Position numbers and translations under genes: made by a program. A model generated the notes under the pieces. It did not search any database. It saw nothing but the letters and a program-made list of their open reading frames with translations, and had not been told where the DNA came from. A stretch of 64,000 nucleotides of DNA from Epichloe hybrida (Eukaryota; Ascomycota; Sordariomycetes; Hypocreales; Clavicipitaceae), in contig JAFEKR010000014.1 of NCBI GenBank assembly GCA_019022495.1, forward strand, positions 682,001 through 746,000, in the 5' to 3' direction. Below are positions 61,681 to 64,000 of the stretch, one piece after another; positions within the stretch are counted from its first letter, which is position 1; each line of letters starts with the position of its first letter.

Positions 61681-62139
61681 TGTCGTGGGAAGTTGCGATT
61701 TTTTTCATTTTTTTTTTTCAGCATAGCGACTAGATTCGAATACATCAATTAGGCCAAGCTTTTTCTAGGGGGTTCCGGACGGTTGGAGCCTGATTCGTGC
61801 GTAGGTGCGTTTGTTCATTCGATTGGGCTTGCTGCACATGTTATATGATACAATTGTGTCTGTGGCCTTTGCACCTGTGCGTTTCTGTGACATGAGAGCC
61901 AAACTTGCCTCGGGAGGGACAACGTCGAGTCTTTTTTTTTTTTCCCCTTCTACCAATACTTGGAGAACAAAGCCTGAGGGAACATGGATCACAAGCGGCT
62001 AAATCAGACTGCTTCCTGCCCTTGATTTCAAGCTATCAGCTACCCTGGCAATAAGAAAACACAACAAAAAAAAAACCCCCCATCCCATATGCGTTCTCGT
62101 TCAAGCTCTTGGAAGCTCTTTTTCGAGCCAATGAAGCCA
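61681..62139. other. Convergent 3' region
   Basis: 460 bp between converging stops, with T- and A-runs near 61700, 61932 and 62065. No gene. Confidence 0.55.
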
Positions 62140-62784
62140 TTAAGCCACCTTGGCCGTCCTACTCCCGTTTACCAAGTAGTACACAGGCAGCAACAGCACC
62201 GCGCCCAGCACGCACAACAAGGTACTAAACAGCTGCCACAGCCTCCAGACGTGCTGACCGACGCGGGGCACCAAGAACTGCACGCAGTCGTTCATCTGAT
62301 ACAGGTCCTCCTGCGCGGCGATGTAATACTTTGCGCGGTCCTGCTGGCCCGGCGCAGAGGGCTCGCGGCTCTCGGTGACGGCGGCGGCGGCGGTGGTCGA
62401 CGACGAGGCGCGCTGCTCGAGATCCAGGACGGTGACGAGGCGGACGCGGGCCCTGTACAAGGGGATGAAGAAGATGGCAAAGGTCTGGCGGATCTTGACG
62501 AAGAGCTGGCCCGTCTTCTGGTCCAAGACGGCCGAGTCAACCGAGACGTCGACGGCGGGACTCAGCGTCCTGTACCAGCGGTAGATGCAGAGGAGGAGCC
62601 ATCGCGAGTCGGTGTTGGGAGCGAGGCGGATGGCGCCCTTGTTGAAGGACGGGACGTGGCAGAAGGGGTGGGTGAAGGAGGCGTCGGGGAGGAAGTATTC
62701 CGCGAGCGCGTCCCGTTGTTGCTGGGGCGAGCCGGTCGTGAGGGCCGTGATGACGCCGGCGATTTCACGGACTGGGTGCTCCAT
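62140..62784 (-). CDS. SigF-like NTF2-like domain protein
   Basis: Single exon, 214 aa from the ATG at 62784 (the longer frame starts with TTG). The sequence HPVREIAGVITALTTG, DALAEYFLPDASFTHPFCHVPS, SRWLLLCIYRWYRTLSP, FVKIRQTFAIFFIPLYRARVRLVTVLDL and KYYIAAQEDLYQMNDCVQFLVP matches the fungal SigF-like NTF2 fold family. A C-terminal membrane segment (LFSTLLCVLGAVLLLPVYYLV) anchors it. Catalytic role unknown. The leader is very T- and A-rich. Confidence 0.82.
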   Translation of the reverse strand: MEHPVREIAGVITALTTGSPQQQRDALAEYFLPDASFTHPFCHVPSFNKGAIRLAPNTDSRWLLLCIYRWYRTLSPAVDVSVDSAVLDQKTGQLFVKIRQTFAIFFIPLYRARVRLVTVLDLEQRASSSTTAAAAVTESREPSAPGQQDRAKYYIAAQEDLYQMNDCVQFLVPRVGQHVWRLWQLFSTLLCVLGAVLLLPVYYLVNGSRTAKVA

Positions 62785-63571
62785 CGTGATGGTCCAAGTC
62801 AACTTGGTTTTGGTGGACGTGGTTTTTTTTTTTTTTTTTTGTTGATGAGAGAAAAAAAAAGAAAAAAAGTGTTACTGTACGGTGTGAGAAAAAAAAAAAA
62901 AAACAAGCGTCACACGAGGTTTTTTTTTTTTTTCTCAATTGAAAGTCGGCTTACTCGGATCGCCCAATCGACCGCCAACAAGCTCCTTTTTGTTCAACCT
63001 TGATCGGCCCTCTCTCTCTCTCTCTCCAACTGGAGCCGTTTCCAAACCAAGCCGCCAGCCCTGTCTCCGCTCTTTCCGTGCAAAGCCGCGCCCCTCCCCC
63101 CTCTTGTCGCGTCATGCCACGATGACAACGCCAATGCGAAAACGCCCCATCACATGTCAGAACTTGGAAGGAAACCAACGACGGATGTCCTGACGTCATC
63201 GGCCCCCCCCCCCCTCTGTCGCGTTTCTAACCTGACACGCCGGGATCGCATGGTCCGGCCAAGGCGGGCGGGCGACAAGTGCGGCTTGCTTTGGATATAA
63301 TTGGTGAGACATGTACTCCGTAGCTGTATCCGCAACCTGACTCTCTTTTTGTGGGCTGTTCTGGGCTGTTCTTGCGATAGGAACCATGTTGACTCATGAG
63401 GGACATGAGGGGCATGAGGGGCCATTCTTACTAAGACTTGCGCATGTATGTATATGAAACAAGCTACTTCTTTCCTTTTATCTCTCGGGATGATTTGACG
63501 GTGCAACTTTTGATTACCCTTTTCAATTTTTTGCAATTTTTTTTGGGGGCAATACGGCAACTTTGAACAAG
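62785..63571. other. Divergent promoter region at the window's right end
   Basis: Contains T20 (62822-62842) and several A/T runs to 62935, a (CT)n run at 63009-63026, and C11 at 63205-63215. No gene. Confidence 0.55.
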
Positions 63572-64000
63572 ATGACAGCCCGGACGGAGCTTGTGAATCC
63601 TATTCTTCATCCGTTGCTCTTTATTTACCAGATTGTGCAATGGCTCATTGACATTGCTCTTTCTCCGAGCCCGCCCAAGGCAGATGCGGAGCTATCTAGG
63701 CCCAAGATTGCAATTGTTGGCGCAGGTATTACTTTTCTGGTCCCCCTTTTCAACAACGGTCATGCTCGGCGGTTCTTATCAACGCATTGGGTTCAATCAT
63801 GTGCAATTGCAGCAATTGCAACTCAAGATGCCGGCTGCCATGGCGAGAGGAGCATGGACTGACTTTTCATGGAACAGGAATCACTGGGATAACCAGCGCA
63901 GCTCACTGTGTCGGCCATGGATTTGACGTGGTGATTTTCGATGCGGGGAGCAAGGAGAACCTCGGCGGCATCTGGAGCGTATGTGTTAACACCTTGGACT
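63572..64000 (+). CDS. FAD-dependent monooxygenase, 5' part only
   Basis: Exons 63572-63725 and 63878-63978; a further GTATGT donor follows and the gene leaves the window. The 152-nt first intron splits the Rossmann motif; splicing restores PKIAIVGAGITGITSAAHCV. This is the GxGxxG dinucleotide-binding fold, followed by FDVVIFDAGSKENLGGIW, the FAD-contact acid and GGxW signature of flavin-containing and Baeyer-Villiger type monooxygenases. An N-terminal hydrophobic segment (PLLFIYQIVQWLIDIAL) suggests membrane association. Substrate cannot be judged from the fragment. Confidence 0.85.

Noticed and set aside
61388..61726. 112-aa plus-strand frame
   Set aside because: Shadow of the App1-like C-terminus in another frame.

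Overview
The window looks like nuclear DNA of a filamentous ascomycete, most likely Sordariomycetes and probably Hypocreales (inference from gene content). Protein genes have short GT..AG introns of about 50-110 nt that restore conserved motifs. The coding part is moderately GC-rich with pyrimidine-rich leaders and A/T homopolymers. The first 7.4 kb is an AT-rich block with the C-to-T and G-to-A pattern of repeat-induced point mutation (RIP).

Layout: 1-7440 is a RIP-damaged transposon graveyard. It holds two ~1.05 kb direct repeats, a 9-bp tandem array, a stop-riddled Ty3/gypsy reverse transcriptase on the minus strand that stops abruptly at the second direct repeat, and a tRNA-like sequence beside two strong hairpins. 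A RIP-mutated inverted-repeat element (7470-7632) and an unmutated copy of its end (7860) mark the edge of the block. From 8.4 kb there is ordinary gene-rich DNA: AKR1-type palmitoyltransferase (-), signal recognition particle receptor beta (+), cystathionine beta-synthase (-), then three secreted-protein genes (TNT-domain NADase, M28 aminopeptidase, LIP-type lipase, all +).

22.7-33.4 kb is looser: two hairpin/inverted-repeat elements, a DUF6598-like gene with an unclear 5' end, a membrane-anchored GT90 (CAP10-like) glycosyltransferase and an SRPK-like kinase. From 33.4 kb: a DUF7704 membrane protein, an F-box/WD40 protein behind a long leader, a 3 kb stretch with one doubtful small gene, a secreted GH55 beta-1,3-glucanase, an unrecognised proline-rich membrane/coiled-coil protein, Vam7 SNARE, EB1 microtubule plus-end protein, Drs1 ribosome-biogenesis helicase, App1-type phosphatidate phosphatase, a SigF-like NTF2 protein, and the 5' end of an FAD monooxygenase running off the window.

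Most genes are housekeeping (secretory pathway, sulphur amino acids, vacuole fusion, cytoskeleton, ribosome assembly) with no operon logic. The one functional grouping is 15.8-22.7 kb, where three consecutive genes on one strand encode secreted hydrolases; GH55 lies farther off. I see no biosynthetic gene cluster, CRISPR array or intact transposon. The best candidates for something undescribed are the tRNA-like/hairpin cassette at 6089-6254 and the 126-bp near-perfect hairpin at 23673-23798.
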